Counted from the first letter of the stretch, positions 45,729 to 54,708 are shown. The stretch: 64,000 nucleotides of DNA from Pararhodobacter sp. SW119 (GCF_017811755.1 NZ_JADDJF010000003.1:62001-126000), one strand, 5' to 3'. Notes: a model not told the origin generated them from the sequence alone. A program made the numbers and translations.

Positions 45729-46892
45729 TCAATACACCTTGCCGCGCGCGCTGACCGGCCAGACCACCTCGACCCTGCCGCCGCGCACGCCGACGTACCA
45801 GTCGTGCAGGTTGCAGGTCGGGTCGCAATGTCCCGGCACCAGGCGCAGCTTGTCGTTCACCGCCAGCACGCCGGCCGGGTCCGCGATCTCGCCATGCTCG
45901 TCCGAGCATTTCACGTAAGTCACGTCGTCGCGGCCGAAGACGACGGGCAGGCCGGAATCCACCGACTGCGCCTTCAGCCCGGCGTCGCAGATCGCCTTGT
46001 CGGCCTTGGCATGGCTCATGATCGAGGTCAGCAGGAACAGCGCGTTCTCCCACTCGCCCGCGTCGATCCGGTTGCCGTCGCTGTCCAGGATGCGCCCGTA
46101 GTCCGCGTCCATGAAGGCGTAGGAGCCGCATTGCAGCTCGTTATAGACGCCGCTGCTCGATTCGAACGGATAGCTGCCGGTACCGCCGCCGCTAACGACA
46201 TCGCAGTCCAGCCCCTCGGCTTTCAGCGCCGCGACCGCGTCCGTCACCATCGCGACCGCGACATCAACCTTGGCCTTGCGGTCGGCGTAGCTTTCCAGAT
46301 GCTGCATCGCCCCCTGATAGGCCTGCAGCCCGGCGAACTTCAGCCCCGGCGCGGCCTCGATCGCCCGTGAGATCTTGACGACGTCAGGGGTCGTGGTCAC
46401 CCCGCACCGGCCGGCCCCGCAGTCGATCTCGACCAGGCATTCAAGCGTCGTGCCATGCCGGACCGCCGCCTCCGAAAGATCGGCGAGATTGGCCGGGTCG
46501 TCCACGCAGACCAGCGTGCGCGCGCCCAGCTTCGGCAGCCGCGCCAGCCGGTCGATCTTGGCCGGATCGCGCACCTGGTTCGACAGCATCACGTCCGAAA
46601 TGCCGCCGCGCGCGAAAACCTCGGCCTCGCTCACCTTCTGGCAACAGACGCCGCAGGCGCCACCCAGTTCCATCTGCAGCTTCGCCACGTCGACCGACTT
46701 GTGCATCTTGCCATGCACCCGAAGGCGCATGCCGTGGGCCCGGGCGTAGTCGCCCATCTTGCGGATGTTGCGCTCCAGCGCGTCCAGGTCCAGCAGCAGG
46801 CAGGGCGTCTGGATATCGCCCTCGCGCATCCCCGGCAGGGCGGGAATGTCGTAGCCCACGTCCAGCCCGTCGAGTTTTGTCGCTGAAGTCAT
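45729..46892 (-). CDS. bhcC: beta-hydroxyaspartate aldolase (BhcC-like)
   Basis: PLP- and metal-dependent enzyme with an alanine racemase-like barrel and a D-serine dehydratase-like C-terminal domain. BhcC makes or splits (2R,3S)-beta-hydroxyaspartate from glycine and glyoxylate. It has 387 residues, the same length as the Paracoccus enzyme as I recall it. Motifs are DIQTPCLLLDLDALERNI, VHGKMHKSVDVAKLQ (PLP Lys), VEIDCGAGRCGV, SGGGTGSY, GSYAFMDADYGRI and metal ligands in PGHCDPTCNLHDW. bhcA and bhcD are absent, and upstream bhcB is a remnant, so this is an isolated survivor of the cycle or is used for another D-hydroxy amino acid. Confidence 0.88.
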   Translation of the reverse strand: MTSATKLDGLDVGYDIPALPGMREGDIQTPCLLLDLDALERNIRKMGDYARAHGMRLRVHGKMHKSVDVAKLQMELGGACGVCCQKVSEAEVFARGGISDVMLSNQVRDPAKIDRLARLPKLGARTLVCVDDPANLADLSEAAVRHGTTLECLVEIDCGAGRCGVTTTPDVVKISRAIEAAPGLKFAGLQAYQGAMQHLESYADRKAKVDVAVAMVTDAVAALKAEGLDCDVVSGGGTGSYPFESSSGVYNELQCGSYAFMDADYGRILDSDGNRIDAGEWENALFLLTSIMSHAKADKAICDAGLKAQSVDSGLPVVFGRDDVTYVKCSDEHGEIADPAGVLAVNDKLRLVPGHCDPTCNLHDWYVGVRGGRVEVVWPVSARGKVY

Positions 46893-46903
46893 TCTCGCCT
46901 CCG

Positions 46904-47170
46904 TCAGGGGGTGATCCGGGGTCGGCGGTCCGGATCGACATGGCCACCGGTGATGATGACGCCCACGCGCCTAGCGCGAAAGACCCCGGGGTTCGTCATG
47001 ATATCGGTGACATGGCGGGGCGGGAAATGCCATGTCCCGTCTTTCAACGGCACCTTCCGCCCGTAGTCGACGGTCTCGGGCGCAAGGTCGGCAATAATCC
47101 TCCCCGCCTTGAGGCTGTGCGTGGCGAAGACGTCGTCGCATGTCGGAATATCCAGGACCGGCGCCTGCAT
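46904..47170 (-). pseudogene. bhcB: collapsed bhcB (beta-hydroxyaspartate dehydratase) remnant
   Basis: An 88-codon frame ending 11 nt before bhcC. Its end, RVGVIITGGHVDPD, is the closing motif of PLP threonine-dehydratase-fold enzymes. The middle, KAGRIIADLAPETV and VPLKDGTWHFPPRHVTDI, matches the pre-C-terminal part of BhcB as I recall it, and the start IPTCDDVFATH resembles its N-terminus. A full BhcB has about 320 residues, so over 200 are missing, including the PLP lysine, through at least two internal deletions that left the frame open. It cannot be an active dehydratase. bhcB directly before bhcC is the normal order. Confidence 0.7.
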
Positions 47171-47201
47171 CCTGTCCTCACGTTCTCGGCGCTCGGGGGG
47201 T

Positions 47202-47259
47202 CAAGGGGGGCGCGTACGCCCCCCTTGCGAGGGGGTGCGGGGGGCGAGCAGCCCCCCGC
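47202..47259 (-). terminator. two GC hairpins between the quinone reductase gene and the bhcB remnant
   Basis: First hairpin: CAAGGGGGGCG with CGCCCCCCTTG around CGTA (47202-47227). Second: GCGGGGGGC with GCCCCCCGC around GAGCA (47237-47259). They follow the quinone oxidoreductase gene on the minus strand and precede the bhcB remnant. There is no strong T run. Confidence 0.5.
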
Positions 47260-47312
47260 GCGCCCGCCATCGCCGCCAATGCCTCGGGCGACCGCCAGGC
47301 CACTGAATAGGG

Positions 47313-47384
47313 TTAAAATTCAGTTAACAAAAAAAACGCTTTGCATTCCAAAACAATGCGTTGCGCGATCGTCCAAGCTTGGAC
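47313..47384 (-). repeat. palindrome element copy j with a full TTAA-N7-TTAA site
   Basis: On the minus strand: GTCCAAGCTTGGAC (47384-47371), 29 nt after the quinone oxidoreductase stop, then GCGCAACGCATTGTTTTGG, a T8 run, and GTTAACTGAATTTTAACC. The last part is TTAA-N7-TTAA (47327-47313), a CtrA-type box, in the place where other copies have GTTAACCGCAATG. Confidence 0.55.
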
Positions 47385-47413
47385 CGACCCACTTTCCGGC
47401 TTCGGCCCGTACC

Positions 47414-48379
47414 TCAACCGGGCATCGTGACCACCACCTTGCCGGTCGATTTCCGGCTGCTCAGCAGCTCCAGCCCCTCCCCCGCACGCTCAAGCGGCAG
47501 GGTGTGGCTCACATGCGGCGCCAGCCGCCCCTCGGCGTACCAGGCCAGCAGCCGACCCAGCGAGGCGCGGATCACCTGCGGCCGGAACGCCATGTAGCCG
47601 CCCCAGTAGAAGCCGATCACATCCAGGTTCTTGACCAGCAGGATATTCGCCGGGAACTGCGGCACCTGCCCCCCGGCGAAGCCGATCACCACGAACCGCC
47701 CCTCGGGGTTGAGGGCGCGCAGCGCCGCCGTCGCGGCGGGCTCGCCGACCGCATCATAGACCACGTCCACGCCCCCCAGATCCTTGAAAGCCGCGCGCAG
47801 ATCCGCCCCGTCGCTGTCGATCAGGACGTCCGCACCCGCCGCCCGGGCCACCACCAGCTTCTCGGCGCCGCGCGCCACGGCCACGACACGCGCGCCCATC
47901 AGCTTGCCGATCTGCACGGCGGTCAGCCCCACGCCGCCGGCGGCGCCCAGCACCAGCAGCGTTTCCCCCTCCCGCAACCGCGCCCGCTGGCCCAGCGCGA
48001 CATGCGAGGTCCCGTAGGCGACGATGAAACCCGCCGCTTCCTCGAAAGGCATCGCATCGGGCAGGGGCACGCAGCGATCCGCGGGAAAGCACCCGTACTC
48101 GGCCAGGCCGCCCTGCCCGCCGAATGCCGCGACGCGCTGGCCGGCAACCAGCCCCGACACACCGGCTCCCAGCGCGTCGACCTCGCCCGCAACCTCCATC
48201 CCCATGACGAAGGGCAGCGCGGGACGCTCCTGATACTGGCCCCGGGTCATCAGAAGGTCAGCAAAATTCAGCCCACAGGCACGAATCTTCAACCGGACCT
48301 TACCCGCGCCGGGCACAGGCAGCGGCACGTCGGTCAATGCGGGTGGACTGTCGATGTCGGACAGGACGAAAGCGCGCAT
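47414..48379 (-). CDS. qor: zinc-independent NADPH:quinone oxidoreductase family protein
   Basis: Medium-chain dehydrogenase/reductase of 321 residues without the zinc ligands of alcohol dehydrogenases. It has LKIRACGLNFADLLMTRGQYQ, the Rossmann motif VLGAAGGVGLTAVQIGKLMGARVVAVARG, and FVVIGFAGGQVPQFPANILLVKN, typical of quinone oxidoreductase and zeta-crystallin relatives. The substrate may be a quinone or an enone. ATG 48379 has AAGGAG upstream. Confidence 0.87.
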   Translation of the reverse strand: MRAFVLSDIDSPPALTDVPLPVPGAGKVRLKIRACGLNFADLLMTRGQYQERPALPFVMGMEVAGEVDALGAGVSGLVAGQRVAAFGGQGGLAEYGCFPADRCVPLPDAMPFEEAAGFIVAYGTSHVALGQRARLREGETLLVLGAAGGVGLTAVQIGKLMGARVVAVARGAEKLVVARAAGADVLIDSDGADLRAAFKDLGGVDVVYDAVGEPAATAALRALNPEGRFVVIGFAGGQVPQFPANILLVKNLDVIGFYWGGYMAFRPQVIRASLGRLLAWYAEGRLAPHVSHTLPLERAGEGLELLSSRKSTGKVVVTMPG

Positions 48380-48490
48380 GCTTGCTCCTTTTGGTTGACC
48401 TGTGTGACTTGGCGCGTATCCGCGGCGCCTGCCAGCATGATCGTCGGCTGACGTAACGTAAAGCGATCAAACGTTTTGCAACGACGAGAG

Positions 48491-48566
48491 TTGCATTTCG
48501 CGAATACACGCGCAGGTTGATCGTAAAATGCTTCGCATTTTGCGAAAACACGCGTAGATTGTTTGC
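48491..48566. repeat. imperfect direct repeats (42-bp period) upstream of the XRE gene
   Basis: Two related units of about 33 bp start near 48491 and 48533: GCATTTCGCGAATACACGCG and GCATTTTGCGAAAACACGCG, each continuing with a GCAGGTTGATCG- or GTAGATTGTTTG-like end. Between them is the hairpin AAAATGC-TTC-GCATTTT (48525-48541). They lie in the 408-bp gap between the quinone oxidoreductase and XRE genes; the rest of the gap (48380-48490, 48567-48787) shows no gene. Confidence 0.65.
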
Positions 48567-48787
48567 GACTCGAGCAACACTCGCCCCGGTTTTATGGTTA
48601 ACGCCAGCGCGCGCCGGGAGAGAACCCACCATATTCACCGCCGAATGCTGGAAAATCCCAAAGAAGCGCGAATTATTCTCCTGCGCAGCGAAATTGGCAC
48701 GAAACGTGCTTGGTAGGTGGGATGAGGCGATCCGCATCCTGCCGAAAGCCTTGCTGAAGCACACGTCTGAATAACGAGGAGAATAGC

Positions 48788-49150
48788 GTGAAACACCCTG
48801 TTGATGAGCATGTCGGCAAGCGGATCCGTCACTGTCGCTGGATGGTGGGAATGACCCAGCAGCAACTCGCCGATGCGGTCGGCATCAAGTTCCAGCAGAT
48901 CCAGAAGTACGAGACGGGCATGAACCGTGTCAGCGCATCGCGGCTTTGGGATATCGCCCATACGCTCAACGTGCCGGTCAGCTTCTTCTTCGAAGGCCTC
49001 GACTCGGGGGACGGCGTCGCGGCCGAACTCGACGCGGACATCCTGTCGAACAAGGAAGCCCTCGAACTGGTGCGCACCTACTACACGATCCCCGAGACCC
49101 AGCGTCGTCGCCTGTTCGATCTCGCGCGCGTGCTGTCCGACGCGGCCTGA
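48788..49150 (+). CDS. XRE-family transcriptional regulator (PraR-like)
   Basis: 120 residues. The lambda-repressor-like domain spans about residues 9-65: VGKRIRHCRWMVGMTQQQLADAVGIKFQQIQKYETGMNRVSASRLWDIAHTLNVPVSFFF. A helical tail follows (ELVRTYYTIPETQRRRLFDLARVL). This conserved alphaproteobacterial family includes PraR of rhizobia, linked to quorum sensing and biofilm control. GAGGAGA precedes ATG 48788. The direct repeats upstream may be its own binding sites. Confidence 0.9.
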   Translation: MKHPVDEHVGKRIRHCRWMVGMTQQQLADAVGIKFQQIQKYETGMNRVSASRLWDIAHTLNVPVSFFFEGLDSGDGVAAELDADILSNKEALELVRTYYTIPETQRRRLFDLARVLSDAA

Positions 49151-49242
49151 GCCGTTGGCGCAGTGCCCTTGAACCCGGCGGGTCGCACAGGCTAGAAGCC
49201 TGCCGCGGCGCGTCTGCGGGCCGCTCCGATGGAGGGCTCGCG

Positions 49243-50049
49243 ATGAACGGCCGAAGCTATTCCGGCGCGCTGACCGCCGACTTGTGGCGAACAGCGCATG
49301 CCTTGGCCGATATCGCGCGTCCGGTCACGCTGCAATTCTTCCGCAGCACCGACCTGGACGTGAGCAGCAAGAATGCTTTGCACTTCGACCCGGTCACCGC
49401 GGCGGACCGCGCGGCAGAAGCCGCGATTCGGTCCGCACTGGCGGAACGTCGCCCGCAGGACGCGGTCCTGGGCGAGGAGCAGGGCCTGACGCCCGGCACC
49501 AGCGGCCTGACCTGGATCATCGATCCGATCGACGGCACGCGCGGGTATCTTTCGGGCACGCCGACCTGGGGCGTGTTGATCGCGTTGGCCGATACCGAGG
49601 GGCCGATGCTGGGATTGATCGACCAACCCTATATCGGCGAGCGGTTCTGGGGCGGGCTGGGCGAAGCCGCCTGCGAGGGGCCGCATGGCCGGTCGCGTCT
49701 GGTCACGCGGCGGCCAAGGCCGCTGGAACAGGCGGTGCTCTACACCACCTTCCCCGAGATCGGCACCGACGCGGAACGCGCCGCGTTCGAGCGCGTGCGC
49801 GACCGGGTCCGGCTCGTGCGGTACGGGATGGATTGCTATGCCTATGCCTTGCTGGCGGCCGGCCAGATCGACCTGGTGATCGAGGCCGGGCTGCATGTCT
49901 ATGACATCGCCGCCCCGCTGGCGGTGATCGAGGCCGCGGGCGGGATCGTCACCGACTGGCACGGCGGCCCGGCGCATGCGGGCGGGCAGGTGCTGGCCGC
50001 CGCGAACCGGGAAATCCATGCCGAGGCGCTGGCGCTGCTGCAAGGCTGA
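49243..50049 (+). CDS. hisN: inositol monophosphatase family phosphatase, HisN-like
   Basis: Lithium-sensitive-type metal-dependent phosphatase of 268 residues. Metal ligands are in VLGEEQGL (Glu), WIIDPIDGTRGYLSGTPTWG (Asp-Pro-Ile-Asp-Gly-Thr) and VYDIAAPLAVIEAAGG. The family includes histidinol-phosphatase HisN, inositol-1-phosphatase and 3'(2'),5'-bisphosphate nucleotidase. Alphaproteobacteria of this group usually have HisN here, but substrate is not proven. ATG 49243 has GGAGGG upstream. Confidence 0.82.
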   Translation: MNGRSYSGALTADLWRTAHALADIARPVTLQFFRSTDLDVSSKNALHFDPVTAADRAAEAAIRSALAERRPQDAVLGEEQGLTPGTSGLTWIIDPIDGTRGYLSGTPTWGVLIALADTEGPMLGLIDQPYIGERFWGGLGEAACEGPHGRSRLVTRRPRPLEQAVLYTTFPEIGTDAERAAFERVRDRVRLVRYGMDCYAYALLAAGQIDLVIEAGLHVYDIAAPLAVIEAAGGIVTDWHGGPAHAGGQVLAAANREIHAEALALLQG

Positions 50050-50111
50050 CCCGGCGATCGGTCTGGCCGCACGGCCCCCCAAAGCCCCTGAGGGGATGAT
50101 TTCCGCGCAAG

Positions 50112-50190
50112 GTGTGCACGCGTGCACACTTTCGCAAGCCATTGAAACCGCTTGCGAAAAATCCGGCGTTAACCGCAATGAAACTTCTGG
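50112..50190 (+). repeat. composite palindrome/GTTAAC element, copy d
   Basis: Perfect palindrome GTGTGCACGCGTGCACAC (50112-50129), 62 nt after the phosphatase stop, then TTTCGCAAGCCATTGAAAC, a second small pair GCAAG/CTTGC, and GTTAACCGCAATGAAAC 35 nt downstream. It is convergent with dxs and one of the clearest copies. Confidence 0.8.
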
Positions 50191-50202
50191 CCGGCGCGGT
50201 TT

Positions 50203-52107
50203 TCAGACCGCCCGCGCCACCGTCGCCACGCCCAGGGCGTCCAGCGCGCGCCGCGCGATGGCTGCCGCCGACATGCCCGCCTGTTCGTACATCTGCGCCG
50301 GGCTGGCCTGGTCGATGAACCGATCCGGCAGCGTCACCGTGCGCACCGTCAGACCGCGGTCCAGCGCGCCGGTATTGGCCAGATGGTGCAGCACCATCGC
50401 GCCGAAGCCGCCCTGCGCGCCCTGTTCGACGGTGATCAGCGCGGCATGATGGCGCGCGAGCTGGCCGATCAGATCGGTATCCAGGGGTTTGGCGAAGCGC
50501 GCATCGGCCAGGGTCACGGTGATGCCGCGCCGGGCGAGCAGTTCGGCGGCGCGGCGGACCTCGTCCAGATGGGCGCCAAAGGACAGGAAGGCGACATGGC
50601 TGCCCTCGGCCAGCACGCGGCCCTTGCCGATCTCCAGCACCTCGCCGAAGTCGGGCATGTCGACCCCCACGCCTTCGCCGCGTGGAAAGCGGAAGGCGAT
50701 GGGGCCGGCGTCATGCGCGGCGGCAGTGGCGACCATGCGGATCAGATCGGCCTCGTCCCCCGCGGCCATGACGGTGAAGCCCGGCAGGTTCGAAAGGTAC
50801 GCCACGTCGAAGGCCCCGGCATGGGTCGCACCGTCCGCACCCACCAGCCCCGCGCGGTCGATGGCAAAGCGCACCGGCAGGCCCTGCAGCGCCACGTCAT
50901 GCACGATCTGGTCGTAGCCGCGCTGCAGGAAGGTCGAGTAGATCGCGCAGAACGGGCGCAATCCGGCGGCCGCCATGCCGGCGGCAAAGGTCACCGCGTG
51001 CTGCTCGGCGATGCCCACGTCAAAGACTCGGCGCGGAAAGCGCTTTGCCATGATGTCGAGGCCCGTGCCGCCGGGCATGGCGGCGGTGACCGCGACCAGC
51101 TTGGGGTCGCGGGCCGCGGCCTCGGTCAGCGCCTTGCCGAAGACGCCGGTATAGCTGGGCGCGTTGGCGCCGCCCTTGGCCTGCGCGCCGGTGGCGAGGT
51201 CGAATTTCGACACGCCGTGATAGCAGCATTGCGACGCCTCGGCCGGGGCATACCCCTTGCCCTTGACGGTGCGGGCATGGATCAGCACCGGGCCGGTGGC
51301 CTGCGCGCGCACCGCGCGCAAGGTGGCCAGCAGTTCGGGCATGGAATGGCCGTCGATAGGGCCGAGATAGGTGAAGCCCAGATCCTCGAACAGCGTGGCG
51401 CTGCCCGGCTGGCCGGTCAGCATGGCGCGCGTGCGGCGCGCGTGATCGCGCAGGGGCGCCGGCAGCGCGGCTTCGAAACCCGCCGCCAGGTCGCGCAGCG
51501 CCAGTGCCGGCGGCGTCGCGCCCAGCTTGCGCAGATAGCCGCTCATCGCGCCGACGGGCGGGGCGATGGACATGTCGTTGTCGTTGAGGATCACGAAAAG
51601 CCTGCGCCCCTCGGCCCCGGCGTTGTTGAGCGCCTCGTAGGCCATGCCGGCGGTGATCGAGCCGTCGCCGATGACAGCGATGGCGTCGCCCGTGGGCTGG
51701 CCCATGTCGCGCCCCACCGTGAAGCCCAAAGCGGCCGAGATCGAGGTGGAGCTGTGCGCCGCGCCGAACGGGTCATGTTCGCTTTCGGACCTCTTGGTGA
51801 AGCCGGAGATGCCGCCGCCCTGGCGCAGCCCGTCCATGCGGTGCCGCCGCCCGGTCAGGATCTTGTGCGGATAGCACTGGTGGCCGACGTCCCAGATCAG
51901 CTTGTCGAAGGGCGTGCGGAAGACTGCGTGCAGCGCGACGGTCAGTTCGACCACCCCCAGCGAGGAACCAAGATGCCCGCCGGTGCGGCTGACGGCGGAG
52001 ATCACCTCGGCGCGCAATTCGTCCGACAGCGCGGCCAGTTCGGTATCGTCGAGCGCGCGCAGGTCGTGCGGGCCGGCGACGCGGTCGAGAAGCGGGGTGG
52101 GGGACAT
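50203..52107 (-). CDS. dxs: 1-deoxy-D-xylulose-5-phosphate synthase
   Basis: TPP enzyme that condenses pyruvate and glyceraldehyde-3-phosphate, the committing step of the MEP pathway. It has 634 residues: [20 protein letters not shown], the TPP motif [18 protein letters not shown], and the transketolase domain with [21 protein letters not shown] 52107 has AAGGAG. It lies directly after the puf genes but behind a terminator, so it may be transcribed separately or by read-through, matching isoprenoid supply to pigment synthesis. Confidence 0.96.
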   Translation of the reverse strand: MSPTPLLDRVAGPHDLRALDDTELAALSDELRAEVISAVSRTGGHLGSSLGVVELTVALHAVFRTPFDKLIWDVGHQCYPHKILTGRRHRMDGLRQGGGISGFTKRSESEHDPFGAAHSSTSISAALGFTVGRDMGQPTGDAIAVIGDGSITAGMAYEALNNAGAEGRRLFVILNDNDMSIAPPVGAMSGYLRKLGATPPALALRDLAAGFEAALPAPLRDHARRTRAMLTGQPGSATLFEDLGFTYLGPIDGHSMPELLATLRAVRAQATGPVLIHARTVKGKGYAPAEASQCCYHGVSKFDLATGAQAKGGANAPSYTGVFGKALTEAAARDPKLVAVTAAMPGGTGLDIMAKRFPRRVFDVGIAEQHAVTFAAGMAAAGLRPFCAIYSTFLQRGYDQIVHDVALQGLPVRFAIDRAGLVGADGATHAGAFDVAYLSNLPGFTVMAAGDEADLIRMVATAAAHDAGPIAFRFPRGEGVGVDMPDFGEVLEIGKGRVLAEGSHVAFLSFGAHLDEVRRAAELLARRGITVTLADARFAKPLDTDLIGQLARHHAALITVEQGAQGGFGAMVLHHLANTGALDRGLTVRTVTLPDRFIDQASPAQMYEQAGMSAAAIARRALDALGVATVARAV

Positions 52108-52126
52108 CGTCTGCTCCTTCGAAAGG

Positions 52127-52161
52127 AAAAAAGGTGCCGTGGGGCAGGCCCGCACGGCACC
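52127..52161 (-). terminator. terminator of the puf operon
   Basis: On the minus strand, GGTGCCGTG and CACGGCACC pair around an 11-nt loop and are followed by TTTTTT. A second inverted repeat, TTTCCTGTTG and CAACAGGAAA (52164-52184), lies just before it. It is positioned between pufX and dxs. Confidence 0.9.
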
Positions 52162-52280
52162 AGTTTCCTGTTGCCAACAGGAAAGGGAACCGGGCGCAAC
52201 TGGCCCGACGTCCGGGGCGGCTGTGTCCCGAACACCGTAGGGGGGGCGGTTCTGCCGCCGCCCGCCCCGATGGCGAAGTC

Positions 52281-52511
52281 TCAACCCAGCCGGGTTTCGG
52301 CTTCGGGCAGTACCTGGCTGAAGGGCATCGGCGGCGGCGCGTTCTGGCTGTCCTCGGGCAGGAACCAAGCCACCACCCGGATCGCGCCCAGGATCAGCCC
52401 GATCGCCAGCACCACCGCCGCGGCATAGCCGGCCCCGCGCAGCATTTCCGACAGGATCCAGGAGCGCAGGCGCTGTGCGCGTGTCTGGCCGGTATAGTCA
52501 AGGTCGCTCAT
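52281..52511 (-). CDS. pufX: PufX, RC-LH1 core complex protein
   Basis: Small membrane protein of 76 residues that opens the LH1 ring to allow quinone exchange and supports dimeric core complexes. It has a polar N-terminus ([18 protein letters not shown]), one helix with glycine-based [21 protein letters not shown] motifs, then [16 protein letters not shown]. Sequence is poorly conserved in this family, but length, helix pattern and position after pufM identify it. ATG 52511 has GGGAGG. Confidence 0.92.
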   Translation of the reverse strand: MSDLDYTGQTRAQRLRSWILSEMLRGAGYAAAVVLAIGLILGAIRVVAWFLPEDSQNAPPPMPFSQVLPEAETRLG

Positions 52512-52524
52512 CGCTTTGCCTCCC

Positions 52525-53451
52525 TCAGTCATAGCTGGGCGCGTAGCCGCGCTCCTGCGCCCAGACGAACCAGTTGTCGACCACCGTGCCGGTCAGCAGG
52601 ATGCCGATCCCGCCGGTCAGCGTGGTCAGCACCGCGAACCACCAGGCCCAGCGATGGATCCCCTCCATCGTGGCATTGAAGCCCATCGTCCAGCGCCAGA
52701 AGAGCGCCGCCCGCTCGGCCGCGGTGCCGCGGTCGACGATCTGCTCCAGCTCCCGGTCGCCGCCGAAACGGCTGACCGCCAGGATCGTCGCCCCGTGCAT
52801 GGCAAAGAGCAGCGCCGAGCCATAGAGGAACACGATCGAGAGCGCGTGGAACGGATTGTAGAAGAGGTTGCCGTAGGTCAGGCTGAAGAGGTTGGTCCAG
52901 TCGAGATGGGTGAAGATGCCGTAGGGCACCGCCTCGGACCACGACCCCATCAGGACCGGGCGGAACAACCCCAGCACCAGAAAGAGCCAGATCGCCGACG
53001 CGAAGGCCCAGGCGACGTGCTTGCCCATGCCCAGCGCCTCGGCCCGGAGCCAGGTGCGGACCCACCAGGTCATCACGCTGATCAGCAGGAAGAACGAGGC
53101 GATGAGGAAATACCCCCCCTGCGCCAGCGGCGGAAAGCGCAGGCCCCATTCCGGCCCCGGCGGGTCCAGCGACAGCCAGAAGAGGTCGCGCAGGAACACC
53201 GCCGGGTTGAACCCCGCCTGCCACCAGAACCACATGCCGACCATGACGAACCAGATCGTCCCGGTGGCCAGGCTGATCACGCCCATCGTGCCCAGGTAGA
53301 CCGGACCCAGTTGCGCGTTGCCGAACCAGCCCGCGAGGTTCGAGAACCTCGCCCCGCGCGTGCGGTTCTCCAGCTCGACCCCCTCGACCATGCCCATTTC
53401 GGGCGCGGCGCGGACCTGCACCTGCGTGAAGATGTTCTGATACTCAGCCAT
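52525..53451 (-). CDS. pufM: photosynthetic reaction centre M subunit
   Basis: M chain of the type-II reaction centre, 308 residues and five membrane helices. Typical sequence includes [50 protein letters not shown] (bacteriochlorophyll His), [22 protein letters not shown] (Fe-ligand His and Glu) and [21 protein letters not shown]. The start overlaps the pufL stop by 8 bp. Confidence 0.98.
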   Translation of the reverse strand: MAEYQNIFTQVQVRAAPEMGMVEGVELENRTRGARFSNLAGWFGNAQLGPVYLGTMGVISLATGTIWFVMVGMWFWWQAGFNPAVFLRDLFWLSLDPPGPEWGLRFPPLAQGGYFLIASFFLLISVMTWWVRTWLRAEALGMGKHVAWAFASAIWLFLVLGLFRPVLMGSWSEAVPYGIFTHLDWTNLFSLTYGNLFYNPFHALSIVFLYGSALLFAMHGATILAVSRFGGDRELEQIVDRGTAAERAALFWRWTMGFNATMEGIHRWAWWFAVLTTLTGGIGILLTGTVVDNWFVWAQERGYAPSYD

Positions 53452-54292
53452 TGACGCCTCCCGCGATATCGCGCCACCAGGGCAGATCGAGCCACCAATC
53501 CCACCAGAACACCCACTGGTCGAACCAGATCGTGCCCGAGATGACGATGCAGATCGCCGACCAGAACCCGGCGTTCAGCGCCAGAAGCAGCCCCAGCCGG
53601 TGGATCCCCAGGGGGCCCACCGAATAACCGATCAGGTCGCGGAAGAAGGTGTCCTCGTGGTCGGGCGTCTTCATCCGCTCGCCCTTCTTGGGATTGGCCG
53701 CCGACAGGACCAGCCCGCCATGCAGCGCCAGCGCCAGCGCGGTGGTGAAAAAGAACGTCACCGCGATCATGTGCGCCGGGTTGTAGTGGAAATTCCCGTA
53801 GGTATAGCCGACGTTCGACACCCAATCGAGATGCGTCCAGATCCCGTAGGGAAAGGCATAGCCCCAGGCCCCCATCAGGATCGGGCGGATCACCACCAGC
53901 GTCGTATAGGCGAAGATCGCCACACCGAAGGCGAAGGGGACGTGAAATCCCATGCCCAGCTTTCGGCAGATCTCGACCTCGCGCAGAAGCCAGCTGATGA
54001 AGGCGCCATGCGCGCAGATCGTCACGATCTGCCAGAGCCCGCCCTCGCGCAGCGGCGCCGCGCCCAGCCCGTATTCCAGGGGCGGCGGGTTGATCGTGAT
54101 CAGCCAGGGGCTCCATTCCCCCTGCAGCGACGCCCCCCAGAAGATCAGGAGCGTGCCCAGCACGGCGAAGAAGATCGTCGTGACCCCGAAGAAGCCGACG
54201 TAGAACGGCCCGACCCAGAAGTCGAACAGGTTCCCGCCGACAAGCGTGCCGCCCGGCACGCGGTATTTTCGCTCGAAGCTGAGCAATGCCAT
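53444..54292 (-). CDS. pufL: photosynthetic reaction centre L subunit
   Basis: L chain of the reaction centre, 282 residues, the family's normal length from [15 protein letters not shown]. It has five helices with [33 protein letters not shown] (special-pair His), [13 protein letters not shown] (Fe-ligand His) and [19 protein letters not shown] 54292 rather than the in-frame GTG/ATG further upstream. Confidence 0.98.
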   Translation of the reverse strand: MALLSFERKYRVPGGTLVGGNLFDFWVGPFYVGFFGVTTIFFAVLGTLLIFWGASLQGEWSPWLITINPPPLEYGLGAAPLREGGLWQIVTICAHGAFISWLLREVEICRKLGMGFHVPFAFGVAIFAYTTLVVIRPILMGAWGYAFPYGIWTHLDWVSNVGYTYGNFHYNPAHMIAVTFFFTTALALALHGGLVLSAANPKKGERMKTPDHEDTFFRDLIGYSVGPLGIHRLGLLLALNAGFWSAICIVISGTIWFDQWVFWWDWWLDLPWWRDIAGGVNG

Positions 54293-54342
54293 GCTTCCCT
54301 CCGCTTGGCTCGGCGGCCCCTGGGCCGTCATCTTGGTATCAA

Positions 54343-54365
54343 GGCGGGCGACCGTGCCGCCCGCC
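54343..54365 (-). promoter_or_regulatory. pufA-pufL intercistronic mRNA hairpin
   Basis: GGCGGGCG and CGCCCGCC form an 8-bp stem with a 7-nt loop between pufA and pufL. In Rhodobacter a hairpin in this position protects the upstream pufBA message from 3' decay, giving more LH1 than reaction-centre transcript; the same role is inferred here. Confidence 0.7.
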
Positions 54366-54374
54366 CTGGATCGG

Positions 54375-54545
54375 TCACTGCATCGGGCGATCGTATTTCG
54401 TCGCGGCGATGTTCAACCAGTTGTAGGAGGGCGTGCTCAGCAGGACGAGATGGATCATCACCGCCAGCAGAAACAGAAACACCCCCTGCGCCACGAAAAC
54501 GCGACGCGGGTCGAAGATCAGCCAGATCTTGTAGAACTTGCTCAT
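54375..54545 (-). CDS. pufA: light-harvesting LH1 alpha polypeptide
   Basis: 56 residues: [20 protein letters not shown], one membrane helix with the bacteriochlorophyll ligand His 32 in AVMIHLVLL, and the tail [16 protein letters not shown] with the H-bonding Trp. Length and pattern match Rhodobacter LH1 alpha. Confidence 0.97.
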   Translation of the reverse strand: MSKFYKIWLIFDPRRVFVAQGVFLFLLAVMIHLVLLSTPSYNWLNIAATKYDRPMQ

Positions 54546-54558
54546 GCTTCTTTCCCTT

Positions 54559-54708
54559 TCAGAACCACGGCCGCCAGATGAACACGGCAAGGTGGGCAAC
54601 GATTGCCACCGCCGAGAACAGCCAGAGACCGCTCATGTAAACCGAGTGCAGTTCCTGTGCCTGCTCGTCGGTGAGACCTGTGAACGACAGGTCTGTTCTT
54701 TCAGCCAT
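54559..54708 (-). CDS. pufB: light-harvesting LH1 beta polypeptide
   Basis: 49 residues from ATG 54708 (GGAGGAG upstream): [19 protein letters not shown], then the helix with the bacteriochlorophyll ligand His 39 in [15 protein letters not shown]. His 21 is the second conserved His. It is 13 nt before pufA. Confidence 0.97.
   Translation of the reverse strand: MAERTDLSFTGLTDEQAQELHSVYMSGLWLFSAVAIVAHLAVFIWRPWF

Noticed and set aside
48300-48764. 154-codon minus-strand frame in the gap before the XRE gene
   Set aside because: Covers the repeat region and runs into the quinone oxidoreductase gene; no homology or start signal.
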